From Pseudothauera nasutitermitis (GTDB lineage Bacteria > Pseudomonadota > Gammaproteobacteria > Burkholderiales > Rhodocyclaceae), in assembly GCF_004801295.1 (NCBI RefSeq), contig NZ_SSOC01000003.1, positions 595,738 through 659,737 on the forward strand: a stretch of DNA of 64,000 bases, read 5' to 3'. The translations under genes and the position numbers were made by a program. Of the stretch, positions 20,211 to 30,050 are shown piece after piece. A model generated the notes under the pieces. It was given only the letters and a program-made list of their open reading frames with translations, was not told the DNA's origin and searched no databases. Within the stretch, counting starts at the first letter, position 1. Each line of letters begins with the position of its first letter.

Positions 20211-21629
20211 ATGACCGATCATTCCTCCTCCCAGCCGGCCAAGGCCTGGTCCGGCCGTTTTTCCGAACCCGTCTCCGACCTCGTCAAGCGCTACACCGCC
20301 TCGGTGTTCTTCGACCAGCGCATGGCGCGCCAGGACATCCGCGGCTCGCTTGCACACGCCAAAATGCTCGCCCGCCAGGGCATCATCGGTGCGCAGGATC
20401 TGGCCGACATCGAGCGCGGCATGGAGAGAATCGCCGGCGAGGTCGAGCGCGGCGAGTTCGTCTGGAGCCTGGACGACGAAGACGTCCACCTCAACATCGA
20501 AAAGCGCCTGACCGCGCTGGTCGGCGATGCCGGCAAACGCCTGCACACCGGGCGCAGCCGCAACGACCAGGTGGCCACCGACATCCGCCTGTGGCTGCGC
20601 GACGCCATCGATGAAATCCTGGTGCTGATCGGCGAATTCCAGCGCAATCTGCTCGACGTGGCCGAAGCCCACGCGGCCACGCCCATGCCCGGCTTCACCC
20701 ATCTGCAGGTCGCCCAGCCGGTGACCTTCGGCCACCACCTGATGGCCTACTACGAGATGAGCCGGCGCGATGCCGAGCGCTTCGCCGACTGCCGCCGCCG
20801 GGTCAACCGCCTGCCGCTGGGCAGCGCCGCGCTGGCCGGCACCAGCTACCCCATCGACCGCGAATTCGTCGCCGCCGAACTGGGTTTCGACGAGGTCTGC
20901 CAGAATTCGCTGGACGCGGTGAGCGACCGCGACTTCGCCATCGAGTTCTGCGCCGCCTCGGCGCTGCTGATGACCCATTTGTCGCGCCTGTCCGAAGAGC
21001 TGATCCTGTGGATGAGCCCGCGCGTGGGCTTCATCGACCTGGCCGACCGTTTCTGCACCGGCTCTTCCATCATGCCGCAGAAGAAGAACCCCGACGTGCC
21101 CGAACTGGTGCGCGGCAAGACCGGCCGCGTCAACGGCAGCCTGATCGCGCTGCTGACGCTGATGAAGGGCCAGCCGCTGGCCTACAACAAGGACAACCAG
21201 GAAGACAAGGAACCGCTGTTCGACACCGCCGACACGGTGATCGACACCCTGCGCATCTACGCCGACATGATCGGCGGCATCCGCGTCAAGGCCGATGCCA
21301 TGCGCGCCGCGCTCACCCAGGGCTACGCCACCGCCACCGATCTGGCCGACTATCTGGTCAAGAAAGGCCTGACCTTCCGCGATGCGCACGAAGCCGTAGC
21401 GCTCGCCGTGCGCGCGGCCGACGGCCACGGGCGCGACCTGCCGCAGTTCAGCCTGATTGAGCTGCGCGCGGCCATGGCCGAGGTGCCCGGTGCTGCCGAA
21501 CGCCTGGGCGAAGACGTATTCGCCGTGCTCACCGTCGACGGCTCGCTGGCCTCGCGCAAGCACGTCGGCGGTACCGCGCCGGACCAGGTACGCGCCGCCG
21601 TGGCACGCGCCCGCGCCCGGCTCGGCTGA
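20211..21629 (+). CDS. argH: Argininosuccinate lyase
   Basis: ArgH splits argininosuccinate to arginine and fumarate, the last step of arginine synthesis. The start MTDHSSSQ at 20211 leads directly into the conserved [20 protein letters not shown]. Fumarase-superfamily motifs follow: [28 protein letters not shown], and the flexible signature loop [12 protein letters not shown] near residues 283-294. The 472-residue length fits. It starts 108 bp after algR. Confidence 0.97.
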   Translation: MTDHSSSQPAKAWSGRFSEPVSDLVKRYTASVFFDQRMARQDIRGSLAHAKMLARQGIIGAQDLADIERGMERIAGEVERGEFVWSLDDEDVHLNIEKRLTALVGDAGKRLHTGRSRNDQVATDIRLWLRDAIDEILVLIGEFQRNLLDVAEAHAATPMPGFTHLQVAQPVTFGHHLMAYYEMSRRDAERFADCRRRVNRLPLGSAALAGTSYPIDREFVAAELGFDEVCQNSLDAVSDRDFAIEFCAASALLMTHLSRLSEELILWMSPRVGFIDLADRFCTGSSIMPQKKNPDVPELVRGKTGRVNGSLIALLTLMKGQPLAYNKDNQEDKEPLFDTADTVIDTLRIYADMIGGIRVKADAMRAALTQGYATATDLADYLVKKGLTFRDAHEAVALAVRAADGHGRDLPQFSLIELRAAMAEVPGAAERLGEDVFAVLTVDGSLASRKHVGGTAPDQVRAAVARARARLG

Positions 21630-21639
21630 AACATCCGCC

Positions 21640-22548
21640 ATGCTCGCCCACCCCGCCCGCGGCCCCATCGAAACGGCGTTGCGCGCGGCCTGTGGCGAGG
21701 ACGTGCGCATCACCGGCCTGGAGCCGGTGGGCGGCGGATGCAGCCATGAAGCCCTGTCCATCCACAGCACGCGCGGGCGCTTCTTCGTCAAGATCGACGC
21801 CCGCGAGCGCGGCCCGGTCTTCGCGGCCGAGGCCGACGGGCTGGCCGCCATTGCCGCCACCCGCACCTTCCGCACCCCGGCGGTGGTCGCCTGTACCGAA
21901 GATGAACAGCATGCCTTCCTGATCCTCGAACACCTCGACCTGCATCCGGTGCAGGACGCCGCCCATGCCACGCGCTACGGCGAAACCCTGGCCGCACTGC
22001 ACGGCCACCAAGGCGAGCAGTTCGGCTGGCCCGCCGACAACTTCCTCGGCGCCAGCCCGCAGGCCAATACGCCCACCGACAACTGGGCGCGCTTCGTCGT
22101 CGAACAGCGTTTGCGCCCGCAGTTCGCCCGCGCGCGCGCCAACGGCTTCATCGGCGACCTGCAGAAACAGGGGGCGCGCCTGTACGAACGCGTGCCCGCG
22201 CTGTTCCTCGACTACCGCCCGCGCCCCAGCCTGCTGCACGGCGACCTGTGGCACGGCAACGCCGCGGTGCTCGCCGACGGCACGCCGGTGGCGTTCGACC
22301 CGGCAGTCCATCACGGCGACCGCGAGGCCGATCTGGCCATGTGCGAACTGTTCGGCGGCTTCCCCGGCGCCTTCTACGCGGCCTACCGCAGTGCCGCGCC
22401 GCTCAACGAGGGGTTCGAGCAGCGCAAGCAGCTCTACAGCCTGTACCACATCCTCAACCACCTGAACCTGTTCGGCCGCGGCTACCTCGGCGAGGCGCTG
22501 CGCCTGGCCACGCGCCTCAACGACACCCTGGGCGCCCGGCGCGGCTGA
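21640..22548 (+). CDS. Fructosamine/ketosamine-3-kinase family protein
   Basis: A 302-residue kinase of the fructosamine kinase (APH-like) family, which phosphorylates sugar moieties on glycated amines so that the adduct falls apart. Visible features: GGCSHEALSIHSTRGRFFVK (nucleotide-binding Lys), FLILEHLDL, LHGHQGEQFGWPADNFLG, the catalytic loop LLHGDLWHGN near residue 200 and FDPAVHHGDREADLAM, where the metal-binding Asp resides. It begins 10 bp after argH and is probably in the same transcript. The true substrate is unknown for most bacterial members (YniA-like). Confidence 0.9.
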   Translation: MLAHPARGPIETALRAACGEDVRITGLEPVGGGCSHEALSIHSTRGRFFVKIDARERGPVFAAEADGLAAIAATRTFRTPAVVACTEDEQHAFLILEHLDLHPVQDAAHATRYGETLAALHGHQGEQFGWPADNFLGASPQANTPTDNWARFVVEQRLRPQFARARANGFIGDLQKQGARLYERVPALFLDYRPRPSLLHGDLWHGNAAVLADGTPVAFDPAVHHGDREADLAMCELFGGFPGAFYAAYRSAAPLNEGFEQRKQLYSLYHILNHLNLFGRGYLGEALRLATRLNDTLGARRG

Positions 22549-22770
22549 GGTTCCACCGGCGATCGCGCCCCACCAGTGTCGGCATTCTTGACACCCGCGT
22601 CTGGAAGCGCTCCGGCGCCCAGCACAGATCGCAGCGTACACGGGCGCTTCCGGCCGTCGGCACTCAATTTGCTTGAAGATGGCGCACAGCTTGCCCGTGC
22701 GCTGAGTCACGCTTCCCCGCGTACCCGGCGACTAGAATCCAAACCAGGCATCAGGCGAAACCATCAGGCC

Positions 22771-23409
22771 ATGAGCACACCCGACCCCTCCAGCGAAACC
22801 CCGCGTACGAACGCCCCAGAACCGTCGGGCGTGCGTCGCCGGCTGCTGCGCGGCGGCCTGTCCTCCGCGCCCCTGCTGGTGACCCTGGCCAGCCGGCCGG
22901 TACTCGCGCAGACCTGCTTCAGCCCGTCCGAGACGCTCTCCGGCACGATGAGCCACAAGGCGGGCGATCTGCCCGTCTGCAACGGGCGCTCGCCCGGCAT
23001 GTGGAAGACCCTCGGGCAGGGCAAGTCCAACCCCAAGCTTCCCGGCGGCGGCGCGGGGCAGTGGCCCATTCCCGCCAACACCCCGTTTCACTCGGTGTTC
23101 CGGCGCGGCAATTTCGCCAACTTCGTCAAGGTACAGCGCAACGGCACCACCACCGACCTGACGATGCTGGAAGTCATGGAGCTGCGGCGCGGGCAGGACC
23201 CGTCGAAGATCGGCTTCCACTTCATCGGCGCATACCTGAACATCCTCACCGGGCTGATCGACCCGCGCGCAATGACCGCCGCGCGTCTGTCCACACTGTG
23301 GTCCGAATGGGTCACCAAGGGCTACTACACGCCCTATGCTGGCGCCCGCCCCTGGTATGCCGAGGATATCGTGGCCTACCTGGTGCGCACCGGCATCGCC
23401 TCGGATTGA
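22771..23409 (+). CDS. Exported protein, first gene of an HprK-related cassette
   Basis: I do not recognise a characterised family. The 212-residue product has a twin-arginine-like signal peptide: RRRLLRGG (residues 22-29), hydrophobic stretch SSAPLLVTLA, then RPVLAQ with likely cleavage after Ala46. The mature part contains two Cys (TCFSPS, PVCNGRSPGMW), Gly/Pro-rich turns and a helical C-terminal half. It is directly followed by a PqqD-like gene whose TTG overlaps its TGA, then by the HprK-related kinase and nucleotidyltransferase genes, so it is probably a substrate or partner of that system. The start at 22771 has only a weak ribosome-binding site. Confidence 0.7.
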   Translation: MSTPDPSSETPRTNAPEPSGVRRRLLRGGLSSAPLLVTLASRPVLAQTCFSPSETLSGTMSHKAGDLPVCNGRSPGMWKTLGQGKSNPKLPGGGAGQWPIPANTPFHSVFRRGNFANFVKVQRNGTTTDLTMLEVMELRRGQDPSKIGFHFIGAYLNILTGLIDPRAMTAARLSTLWSEWVTKGYYTPYAGARPWYAEDIVAYLVRTGIASD

Positions 23410-23660
23410 CCCTCCTGCCCACGCAAACACCGCGCTTCCGCGAAGCCGTCTGGGACGACGGTGCGGCGCTGTATGACCGGCGCTCGGGCGATACCCACCT
23501 GCTCGACCGCTTCGTCCTCGCGGTTCTGCACGCCGCGCAGGCCGCCGGGACGGACCTTCCCGGTATTACCGCACGCCTGGCCGCCGAAGGCGCGGACACG
23601 AGCGATCCAGCACGCATAGAATCGGCGCTGGACCAGTTGCTCGCCGCGCGCCTGCTTTGA
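23406..23660 (+). CDS. PqqD-like protein (HPr-rel-A system type)
   Basis: The 84-residue product is a small winged-helix-like protein of the PqqD superfamily. The visible pattern is PRFREAVWDDGAALYDRRSGDTHLLD, then a helix FVLAVLHAAQAAG and a C-terminal helix ARIESALDQLLAARLL. PqqD domains act as peptide-recognition elements in modified-peptide pathways. No ATG is available; the likely start is TTG at 23406, overlapping the TGA of the previous gene. The stop overlaps the TTG start of the kinase gene in the same way. The match to the PqqD-related proteins that accompany HprK-related kinases is from memory of the family and would need a profile search. Confidence 0.75.
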   Translation: MTLLPTQTPRFREAVWDDGAALYDRRSGDTHLLDRFVLAVLHAAQAAGTDLPGITARLAAEGADTSDPARIESALDQLLAARLL

Positions 23661-24580
23661 CCGCCCAGCCCTTCGCCCCGCTCGCCAGCTTCGCTCCCGC
23701 CCCCCTGCGCCGCCTGCTCGCCGAAGGCCGGCTGGCCCTGCGCAGCGGGCCGCTCACCGTGCGCATCACCTCCAGTGAGGCCATCGTCGCGCGCAATCTT
23801 GCACTGCTCTATCGCCAGCATCCGGCCGCCGACGCGCCGCCGTTCGCCGATTTCCACGTACAGATTGCGCGTCCCGCCGGCCCGCGCCGCTGGCTGCGCC
23901 CGCAGGTGGAATTCCGCCTGGACGGCCACGCGCCCTTTCTCTCGCTGCCCGCCGCGCAGGCCTTCGCGCTGCTCGAATGGGGCATGAACTGGTGCATCGC
24001 CAGCCATTGCCATCAGTACCTCGTCCTGCACGCCGCCGTGCTGGCGCGCGGCGAGGACGCCGTGCTGCTGCCCGCCCCACCGGGCGCCGGCAAGAGCACG
24101 CTGTGCGCCTTCCTGGCGCATCGCGGCTGGCGCCTGCTGTCCGACGAACTGGCGCTGCTCGAACCGGGCAGCGCACGCGTCTGGGGCCTGGCGCGGCCGA
24201 TCAACGTCAAGAACGCCTCCATCGGTCTGCTGCGCACCGCCTTGCCGGAGGCCGTGTTCGCCGACGCCGTACCGGACACCAAGAAGGGCACCGTGGCACA
24301 CATCGCCCCACCGCCCGAATCCGTCGCCGAGGCCGCCCTGCCCGCCCGCCTGCGCTGGATCGTCACCCCGCGCTACCAGGCCGGCGCACCACTGTCGGCC
24401 ACGCCGATCGGCCGCCCCGAGGCCATGGCCATGCTGATCGACAACGCCTTCAACTACGACGTGCTGGGCGAGCAGGCCTTCGTCACGCTCACCGACCTGC
24501 TTGCCGACGTGCCCTGTGTGGATCTGCATTACGCCCGGCTGGAAGACGCCCAGGGCTGGTTCGAGGCGCTGGGCCGATGA
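23657..24580 (+). CDS. HprK-related kinase A
   Basis: A 307-residue P-loop protein related to HPr kinase/phosphorylase. Landmarks: LVLHAAVLARGEDAVLLPA leading into the Walker A loop PAPPGAGKSTL (residues 139-149), then RGWRLLSDELALLEP, the usual acidic strand of HprK-like kinases, and RPINVKNASIGLL. It lacks the N-terminal regulatory domain of true HprK, and no HPr/PTS gene is nearby, so a sugar-uptake role is unlikely. The start is TTG overlapping the stop of the PqqD-like gene, and its own stop overlaps the ATG of the next gene (ATGA). Substrate unknown. Confidence 0.82.
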   Translation: MTAQPFAPLASFAPAPLRRLLAEGRLALRSGPLTVRITSSEAIVARNLALLYRQHPAADAPPFADFHVQIARPAGPRRWLRPQVEFRLDGHAPFLSLPAAQAFALLEWGMNWCIASHCHQYLVLHAAVLARGEDAVLLPAPPGAGKSTLCAFLAHRGWRLLSDELALLEPGSARVWGLARPINVKNASIGLLRTALPEAVFADAVPDTKKGTVAHIAPPPESVAEAALPARLRWIVTPRYQAGAPLSATPIGRPEAMAMLIDNAFNYDVLGEQAFVTLTDLLADVPCVDLHYARLEDAQGWFEALGR

Positions 24581-25665
24581 GCACCGGCCAGGGCTGGACG
24601 CCCGCCGTGCTCGCCTTGCTGCTGAGAGAGCCCCAAGGCCTGGCGGCCCTCGGCGAGCACGACTGGGACACCCTGCTCCGTCTGGCGCGCAAGGCCAACC
24701 TGCTCGGCCGCCTGAGTTGTGCCGTGGACCAACTGCCGCCCGACGCCCTGCCCGCCTGCGTGCAGCCGCACATCACGGCGGGCCGGGCGCTCGCCGCCCG
24801 CCAGGCGCGCGCGGTGCGCTGGGAAATCGACTGCCTGCGCACCGCGCTGGAAGAGCTCGACCTGCCGCTGGTGTTGCTCAAGGGCGCCGCCTATCTGGCC
24901 GCCGACCTGCCTTTCGCGCGCGGGCGCTTCTTTTCCGACTTGGACATCCTGGTGCCGCGCGCGCGCATCGGCGAAGTGGAAGGCGTGTTGACCAAACACG
25001 GCTGGGCCGCCACCCACCACGACGCCTACGATCAGCGCTACTACCGCCAGTGGATGCACGAATTGCCGCCGATGCGCCACCTGCGGCGCGGCACGGTGGT
25101 GGATGTGCACCACCGCATCCTGCCGCTCACCGCGCGCTTCGACCCCGACCCGGCCTCCATGCTGGAGCACGCCCGCCCGGTGGAAGGCCTGCCCGGCGTG
25201 CGGGTGCTGGCCCCGGCGGACATGCTGCTGCACAGCGCCACCCATCTGTTCCACGAAGGCGAACTGCCCAACGGCTATCGCGACCTGCTGGACCTGGACG
25301 GCCTGTTCCGCCATTTCTCCGCCACCGAAGCGGATTTCGCCGGAACGCTCGACGCCCGTACCCGCGCCCTGCACCTGGACGCCCCGCTGGCCTTCGCGCG
25401 CCGCCAGTGCGCCCGCCTGCTCGGCACACCTGGTCTGCCCGCCCCAGCGCCGGCCGGCATGCGCCAGCATCTGCTGGATGCGCTGTACGGCCACGCTCTG
25501 CGCCCGCAGCACCCGCTACTCGACAACGCTTTGAGCGACGCCGCGCGCGCATTGCTCTATCTGCGCGCCCACTGGCTGCGCATGCCGCCGTGGCTGCTGG
25601 CCCGCCACCTCGCCCGCAAGGCGGTGATGCGCGCGCGGCCGGACGAGGCCGACGCCGCCGCATGA
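24577..25665 (+). CDS. NTP_transf_5-type nucleotidyltransferase family protein
   Basis: The 362-residue protein belongs to the uncharacterised nucleotidyltransferase family often found with HprK-related kinases. The recognisable core is ALEELDLPLVLLKGAAYL followed by RFFSDLDILVPRARI (about residues 90-130), the KG...D-x-D pattern of a nucleotidyltransferase active site, and later GTVVDVHHRI and LAPADMLLHSATHLFHEGELP. The C-terminal third is helical and basic. It overlaps the kinase by 4 bp and is the last gene before a terminator, closing the four-gene cassette. What it transfers, and to what, is unknown. Confidence 0.82.
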   Translation: MSTGQGWTPAVLALLLREPQGLAALGEHDWDTLLRLARKANLLGRLSCAVDQLPPDALPACVQPHITAGRALAARQARAVRWEIDCLRTALEELDLPLVLLKGAAYLAADLPFARGRFFSDLDILVPRARIGEVEGVLTKHGWAATHHDAYDQRYYRQWMHELPPMRHLRRGTVVDVHHRILPLTARFDPDPASMLEHARPVEGLPGVRVLAPADMLLHSATHLFHEGELPNGYRDLLDLDGLFRHFSATEADFAGTLDARTRALHLDAPLAFARRQCARLLGTPGLPAPAPAGMRQHLLDALYGHALRPQHPLLDNALSDAARALLYLRAHWLRMPPWLLARHLARKAVMRARPDEADAAA

Positions 25666-25666
25666 A

Positions 25667-25687
25667 AAACGCCCCGTCGGGGCGTTT
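25667..25687. terminator. Bidirectional terminator between the HprK cassette and grxD
   Basis: AAACGCCCC and GGGGCGTTT form a 9-bp stem with a 3-nt loop, 2 bp after the nucleotidyltransferase stop and 29 bp from the end of grxD on the other strand. Confidence 0.7.
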
Positions 25688-25715
25688 CAGGGCGGCGCGG
25701 ATGCGGCGGAAAAAC

Positions 25716-26048
25716 TCAGGCAGCCGGCTTGGCAGCCCCCGCATCGACCAGCAGTTGCTGCAGTTCGCCGCTCTCGAACATCTCGCGCATGATGTCCGAA
25801 CCGCCGACAAACTCGCCCTTGATGTAAAGCTGCGGGATGGTCGGCCAGTTAGAGAATTCCTTGATGCCCTGGCGGATGGCGTCGTTTTCCAGCACGTTGA
25901 CCGCGGCCACCGCGCTCACGCCACAGCCCTTGAGGATCTGCACCGCGGCGGAGGAAAAACCGCACTGCGGAAACTGCGGCGTACCCTTCATGTACAGCAC
26001 GACCGGGTTGGTGGTGACTTGCTCGCGGATGACTTCCTGGATGTCCAT
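25716..26048 (-). CDS. grxD: Monothiol glutaredoxin Grx4
   Basis: A 110-residue monothiol glutaredoxin that carries or delivers [2Fe-2S] clusters with glutathione. The CGFS active site is present (Cys29 in FPQCGFSSAAV), with KGTPQ before it and WPTIPQLYIKGEFVGGSDIM as the glutathione-binding region. The start MDIQEVIREQV at 26048 fits family length; longer upstream frames have no homology. It is the last gene of hemA-prfA-prmC-grxD, 87 bp after prmC. Confidence 0.96.
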   Translation of the reverse strand: MDIQEVIREQVTTNPVVLYMKGTPQFPQCGFSSAAVQILKGCGVSAVAAVNVLENDAIRQGIKEFSNWPTIPQLYIKGEFVGGSDIMREMFESGELQQLLVDAGAAKPAA

Positions 26049-26135
26049 GGTTCTCGCCGTAAAAGTTGAGTGAAACAGTCGGAAAAGTCTAGGGTGCGAC
26101 GCGGCCGCCGTCAATATCGCCAGCGCGGCGGAGAC

Positions 26136-26996
26136 TCAGTGCCGCCCCGGCCAGCGTCCGCCGGTGACGCGCTCGATGCCGGCCAGATCCGCCCACGAGG
26201 TGATGGCGCTGAAGCCCGCATCGGTGAGCAGGCCGCGCACCGCCGCCGCCTGGTCATGGCCGTGTTCGAGCAGCAGCCAGCCGTCGTCCTCCAGATGATG
26301 CGACGCCTCGGCGACGATGTGCTGCAGGTCGTCCAGCCCGTCCGGGCCGGCAGCCAGCGCGCCGCGCGGTTCGAAGCGCACGTCGCCTTCGGCCAGATGG
26401 GGGTCGTCGGCGGCCACGTAGGGCGGATTGGCGGCGATGAGCTGGAAGCGCTCGCCTTCCAGTTCGTCGAACCAATTGCCCTGCACGAAGGACACGCTGG
26501 CGCCCAGGCGCGCAGCGTTGGCCATGGCCACCCAGAGCGCCTCGCGCGAGGCATCGACGGCGGTGACGTCGGCGGCGTCCAGTTCCAGCGCCAGGGTGAG
26601 CGCGATGGCACCGCTGCCGGTGCCCAGATCGAGCACGCGCGGGCGTGGGCGGCTGCCGAAATGCGCGAGTGCCAGTTCGATCAGCAGTTCGGTTTCCGGG
26701 CGCGGGATGAGCACCGCCGGGGTGACCAGAAAGCCGCGCCCGAAGAATTCGCGCTCACCCACCAGATAGGCCACCGGTTCGCCGGCCACGCGGCGTTCGA
26801 CCAGTTCGCGGTAAGCCTGCCAGTCGGCGTCGTCCAGACGCTGCTCGGGGTGGGAAACCAGCCGCGCGGGCGGGCATTGCAGCACGTGGCGCAGCAGCAC
26901 GCGGGCATCCATGACGGCGATGCGCGCGCGCGCCCAGGCCAGCGCGCCGGCCACGTCCGGCTTTTCCGGGGCGACGGTGGCGGACGGTTCGCTCAT
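26136..26996 (-). CDS. prmC: Peptide chain release factor N5-glutamine methyltransferase PrmC
   Basis: PrmC methylates the Gln of the GGQ motif of release factors using SAM. The 286-residue protein has the helical N-terminal domain (ARVLLRHVLQCPPARLVSHPE), FFGRGFLVTPAVLIPRPETELLIE, the SAM loop VLDLGTGSGAIALTLALE and the catalytic NPPY near residue 187 (LIAANPPYVAADDPHL). It starts 1 bp after the stop of prfA, its substrate's gene. Confidence 0.96.
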   Translation of the reverse strand: MSEPSATVAPEKPDVAGALAWARARIAVMDARVLLRHVLQCPPARLVSHPEQRLDDADWQAYRELVERRVAGEPVAYLVGEREFFGRGFLVTPAVLIPRPETELLIELALAHFGSRPRPRVLDLGTGSGAIALTLALELDAADVTAVDASREALWVAMANAARLGASVSFVQGNWFDELEGERFQLIAANPPYVAADDPHLAEGDVRFEPRGALAAGPDGLDDLQHIVAEASHHLEDDGWLLLEHGHDQAAAVRGLLTDAGFSAITSWADLAGIERVTGGRWPGRH

Positions 26997-26997
26997 T

Positions 26998-28077
26998 TCA
27001 TTCCCCCGCCAGTTCGGCCAGTTGGGCGGCCTGGTGCTCCAGGGTGAGCGCGCCGATCAGTTCGTCCAGGTCGCCATCCATCACCGCGTCCAGCTTGTAC
27101 AGCGTGAGGTTGATGCGGTGGTCGGTGACCCGGCCCTGCGGGAAGTTGTAGGTGCGGATGCGCTCGGAGCGGTCGCCGCTGCCCACCAGGCTCTTGCGCG
27201 TGGCAGCCTCCCTGGCCTGCTGTTCGCGCACCTGCGCGTCGCGGATGCGCGCGGCGAGCACGGACATGGCCTGGGCGCGGTTCTTGTGCTGCGAGCGGTC
27301 GTCCTGGCATTCCACGACGATGCCGGTGGGCAGGTGGGTGATGCGCACCGCCGAATCGGTCTTGTTGATGTGCTGGCCGCCCGCGCCGCTGGCGCGGAAG
27401 GTGTCGATGCGCAGTTCGGCCGGGTTGATGTTCACCTCGGCCAGTTCGTCGGCCTCTGGCATCACCGCCACGGTGCACGCGGAGGTGTGGATGCGCCCCT
27501 GGGTTTCGGTGACCGGCACGCGCTGCACGCGATGCCCGCCGGATTCGAACTTGAGGCGGGAGTAGGCCCCGGCGCCGCTCACCCGGGCGATCACTTCCTT
27601 GTAGCCGCCCAGTTCGGCTTCGCTGGCCGAGACGATCTCCACCCGCCAGCGCTGGCGTTCGGCGTAGCGTGCATACATGCGCAGCAGGTCGCCGGCGAAC
27701 AGCGCGGCTTCGTCGCCACCGGTGCCGGCGCGCACTTCCAGGAACAGATTGCGCTCGTCGTTGGGGTCGCGTGGCAGCAGGGCGCGCTGCAGGGCGTCCT
27801 CCAGTTCGGCGATGCGCGTTTCACTGGCTTCCAGTTCGCTCTCCGCCAGTTCGCGCATCTCCGGGTCGGCAAGCATCTCGTGTGCGGTGCGGCCGTCTTC
27901 CTCGGCGCGCTGGTAGTCCTGGTACAGCGCCACCACCGGTTCGATCTCGGCACGCTCGCGCGACAGCGCGCGGAAGGCGCCAAGGTCGCGTGCAGCGTCT
28001 TCGGCGGCCAGTTCGCGGTCGACTTCGGCGAGGCGGCCGGCGAGGTGTTCGAGTTTGTCGCGGATGCTCTGCTTCAT
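26998..28077 (-). CDS. prfA: Peptide chain release factor 1
   Basis: RF1 ends translation at UAA and UAG. The 359-residue product starts [16 protein letters not shown] and carries [25 protein letters not shown], the [18 protein letters not shown] segment with a PxT-type codon-recognition region, and the catalytic [15 protein letters not shown] with GGQ near residue 230. Start chosen at the ATG matching family length; a start six residues upstream is possible. It lies between hemA (63 bp upstream) and prmC. Confidence 0.97.
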   Translation of the reverse strand: MKQSIRDKLEHLAGRLAEVDRELAAEDAARDLGAFRALSRERAEIEPVVALYQDYQRAEEDGRTAHEMLADPEMRELAESELEASETRIAELEDALQRALLPRDPNDERNLFLEVRAGTGGDEAALFAGDLLRMYARYAERQRWRVEIVSASEAELGGYKEVIARVSGAGAYSRLKFESGGHRVQRVPVTETQGRIHTSACTVAVMPEADELAEVNINPAELRIDTFRASGAGGQHINKTDSAVRITHLPTGIVVECQDDRSQHKNRAQAMSVLAARIRDAQVREQQAREAATRKSLVGSGDRSERIRTYNFPQGRVTDHRINLTLYKLDAVMDGDLDELIGALTLEHQAAQLAELAGE

Positions 28078-28140
28078 GGCAAAGAACGGCGGCACGCGGC
28101 CACGGTCCGCGCACCGGCGGACGGTGGCCGGCGGGCGAAC

Positions 28141-29394
28141 CTAGTCGTCCGGGTGGAGGTTGTAGAGGCGCTGGACCAGCCGGCTGGCTTCGGCGAGTTG
28201 CTCGCCCTCGGACTGGTTCAGGTAGCGGGTGGGGCCGTGCACCAGCTTGTTGGTGAGGCCGTGGCTGAGCGTTTCGAGCACTTTCTGCGGATCGTCGCCG
28301 CGCGAGAGCTGGCGCAGGGCGCGTTCCAGTTCGGCATGGCGCAGGCTTTCCGCGTGGGTGCGCAGGGCGCGGATGGTGGGCACCACGTCGCGCGCCTGCA
28401 TCCAGTGCAGGAAGCCATCGACGCGCGTGTCGATGATGCCTTCGGCTTCCAGCACGGCCTGCTGGCGCGATTCGATGCCGGCATCGACCACCTGGGCCAG
28501 GTCGTCGACGGTGTACAGGAACACGTCGTCGAGCTTGCCGACTTCCGGCTCGACGTCGCGCGGCACGGCCAGATCGACCATCACCATGGGGCGGTGGCGG
28601 CGCGCCTTGACCGCGCGTTCGACCATGCCGAGGCCGACGATGGGCAAGGGCGCGGCCGTACAGGAAACCACCACGTCGAATTGCGGCAGCGTCTCGCCGA
28701 TGGCGTCCAGGCGCAGGGTCTTGGCGCCGAAGCGCTGGGCCACCTCGGCGGCGCGCGCCTCGGTGCGGTTGGCCACGGTCATCGAGCGCGGCTGGGCGCC
28801 GGCAAAATGCGCGGCGCACAGTTCGATCATCTCGCCCGCACCGATGAACAGCACGTGCTGGTCGGCGACGCGCTCGAAGATGCGTTCGGTGAGATGCACC
28901 GCGGCGGCGGCCATCGACACGATGTTGGCGCCGATGGCGGTGGTCGAGCGCACTTCCTTGGCCACCGCGAAGGTGTTCTGGAACAGCTTGTGCAGCAGCG
29001 TGCCCATGGTGCCGGCGTCTTCGGCACGGCGCACGGCTTCCTTCACCTGGCCGAGAATCTGCGGCTCGCCCAGCACCATGGAATCCAGCCCGCTGGCCAC
29101 GCGGAAGACGTGGCGCACCGCGTCGCGCTGCGGGTGGGTATACAGGTAGGGGGAGATTTCCGTGAGCGGCAGTTCGTGGAAGCGCGCCAGCCAGTCCGCG
29201 GCCAGTTGCGGTTCGCGCGTGGCGAAATACACCTCGGTGCGATTGCAGGTGGACAGGATGGCCGCCTCGGGCACGGCACGCGCGCGCGTCAGATCCTGCA
29301 GGGCCAGTTCCAGACGCTCGGGCCGGAACGCCACGCGCTCCCGGATGGAGAGCGGCGCGGTGTGGTGATTCAGGCCGAGGGCGTAGAGCTGCAT
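28141..29394 (-). CDS. hemA: Glutamyl-tRNA reductase
   Basis: HemA reduces glutamyl-tRNA(Glu) to glutamate-1-semialdehyde, the first committed step of C5-pathway tetrapyrrole synthesis. The 417-residue protein has the catalytic Cys50 in [29 protein letters not shown], the NADPH-binding region [17 protein letters not shown] and [15 protein letters not shown], and the C-terminal dimerisation helix. A clear extended -10 promoter lies about 30 bp upstream. It heads hemA-prfA-prmC-grxD, a common proteobacterial order. Confidence 0.97.
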   Translation of the reverse strand: MQLYALGLNHHTAPLSIRERVAFRPERLELALQDLTRARAVPEAAILSTCNRTEVYFATREPQLAADWLARFHELPLTEISPYLYTHPQRDAVRHVFRVASGLDSMVLGEPQILGQVKEAVRRAEDAGTMGTLLHKLFQNTFAVAKEVRSTTAIGANIVSMAAAAVHLTERIFERVADQHVLFIGAGEMIELCAAHFAGAQPRSMTVANRTEARAAEVAQRFGAKTLRLDAIGETLPQFDVVVSCTAAPLPIVGLGMVERAVKARRHRPMVMVDLAVPRDVEPEVGKLDDVFLYTVDDLAQVVDAGIESRQQAVLEAEGIIDTRVDGFLHWMQARDVVPTIRALRTHAESLRHAELERALRQLSRGDDPQKVLETLSHGLTNKLVHGPTRYLNQSEGEQLAEASRLVQRLYNLHPDD

Positions 29395-29421
29395 GCGCGG
29401 GCGTTCAAAAGCGGTGGTGAA

Positions 29422-29427
29422 ATTATA
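29422..29427 (-). promoter_or_regulatory. Extended -10 promoter element of hemA
   Basis: On the minus strand TGC-TATAAT gives a consensus -10 with a TG extension. The matching -35 region is weak. Transcription would begin about 20 bases before the hemA ATG. Confidence 0.65.
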
Positions 29428-29540
29428 GCAGCCCGGAAAAGGCGGAAAGTCCGAGGAAAATCAGGGGCCTCCACCTTCACCGCGCGCCGGACGGCGAAAC
29501 GGCTGGTACGGGCCGGCACGGGCTGCGGGCCGAGTATAGC

Positions 29541-30050
29541 CTACCGCCCCACCCCGGACGCGTTGACCGGGATCAGGCCGGGCTCGCCGGGTGCCTGGGC
29601 GTGGCAGTCGGCCAACACCTGAACCTCGCTGGCGGTGTGGTCGGCGGCCAGGTAGTTGAGGAAGCCTTCGTCGCCCTTGGTGTACCAGCGCAGGCCGCGT
29701 TCCTCGTTCACATCCACGTAGCGGGCGCCGGAAGCAGTCACCGCGGATTTCATCAGATGTTGACGGCCGTCGTGCACCAGCACGGCGAAGCTTTCCCGCT
29801 CGCCGACGTTGAGGTAGGTGACCCACAGCCAGCGCCCGCCAGCGCAGCGGTACGTCCATTCGCTACCGTTCCAGCCTTGTCCTTCGTAGGTATTGCGTTC
29901 GGCCTCGGCGGCCATTGCCACGGCGGCCCGCGCACGGCTCTCCGCCGGCGCGCCGTTCGGCGCCCCCGGCGCGGCGCAGGCCATCATCAACAGGGCAGCG
30001 GCCAGCAACGCGCCGGGGCGGGCCGCATATCGCGTAACGATGATCTTCAT
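29541..30050 (-). CDS. MliC-like lipoprotein (putative lysozyme inhibitor)
   Basis: The 169-residue product has a lipoprotein signal: basic start MKIIVTRYAARPG, hydrophobic core, and lipobox MMAC with the lipidated Cys25. The mature part holds WTYRCAGGRWLWVTYLNVGERESFAVLVHDGR and ERGLRWYTKGDEGFLNY, a pattern resembling the MliC/PliC C-type lysozyme inhibitor domain (COOH-terminal W-x-KGxEaxL). Residue Ala after the Cys suggests outer-membrane sorting. Its ATG overlaps the stop of the LysR-type gene by 4 bp, so it is likely translated from the same message. MliC identity is a resemblance, not a proven match. Confidence 0.72.
   Translation of the reverse strand: MKIIVTRYAARPGALLAAALLMMACAAPGAPNGAPAESRARAAVAMAAEAERNTYEGQGWNGSEWTYRCAGGRWLWVTYLNVGERESFAVLVHDGRQHLMKSAVTASGARYVDVNEERGLRWYTKGDEGFLNYLAADHTASEVQVLADCHAQAPGEPGLIPVNASGVGR

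Noticed and set aside
26911..29622. 903-codon plus-strand frame opposite prmC, prfA and hemA
   Set aside because: Antisense to three well-identified genes with catalytic motifs; no recognisable domain.
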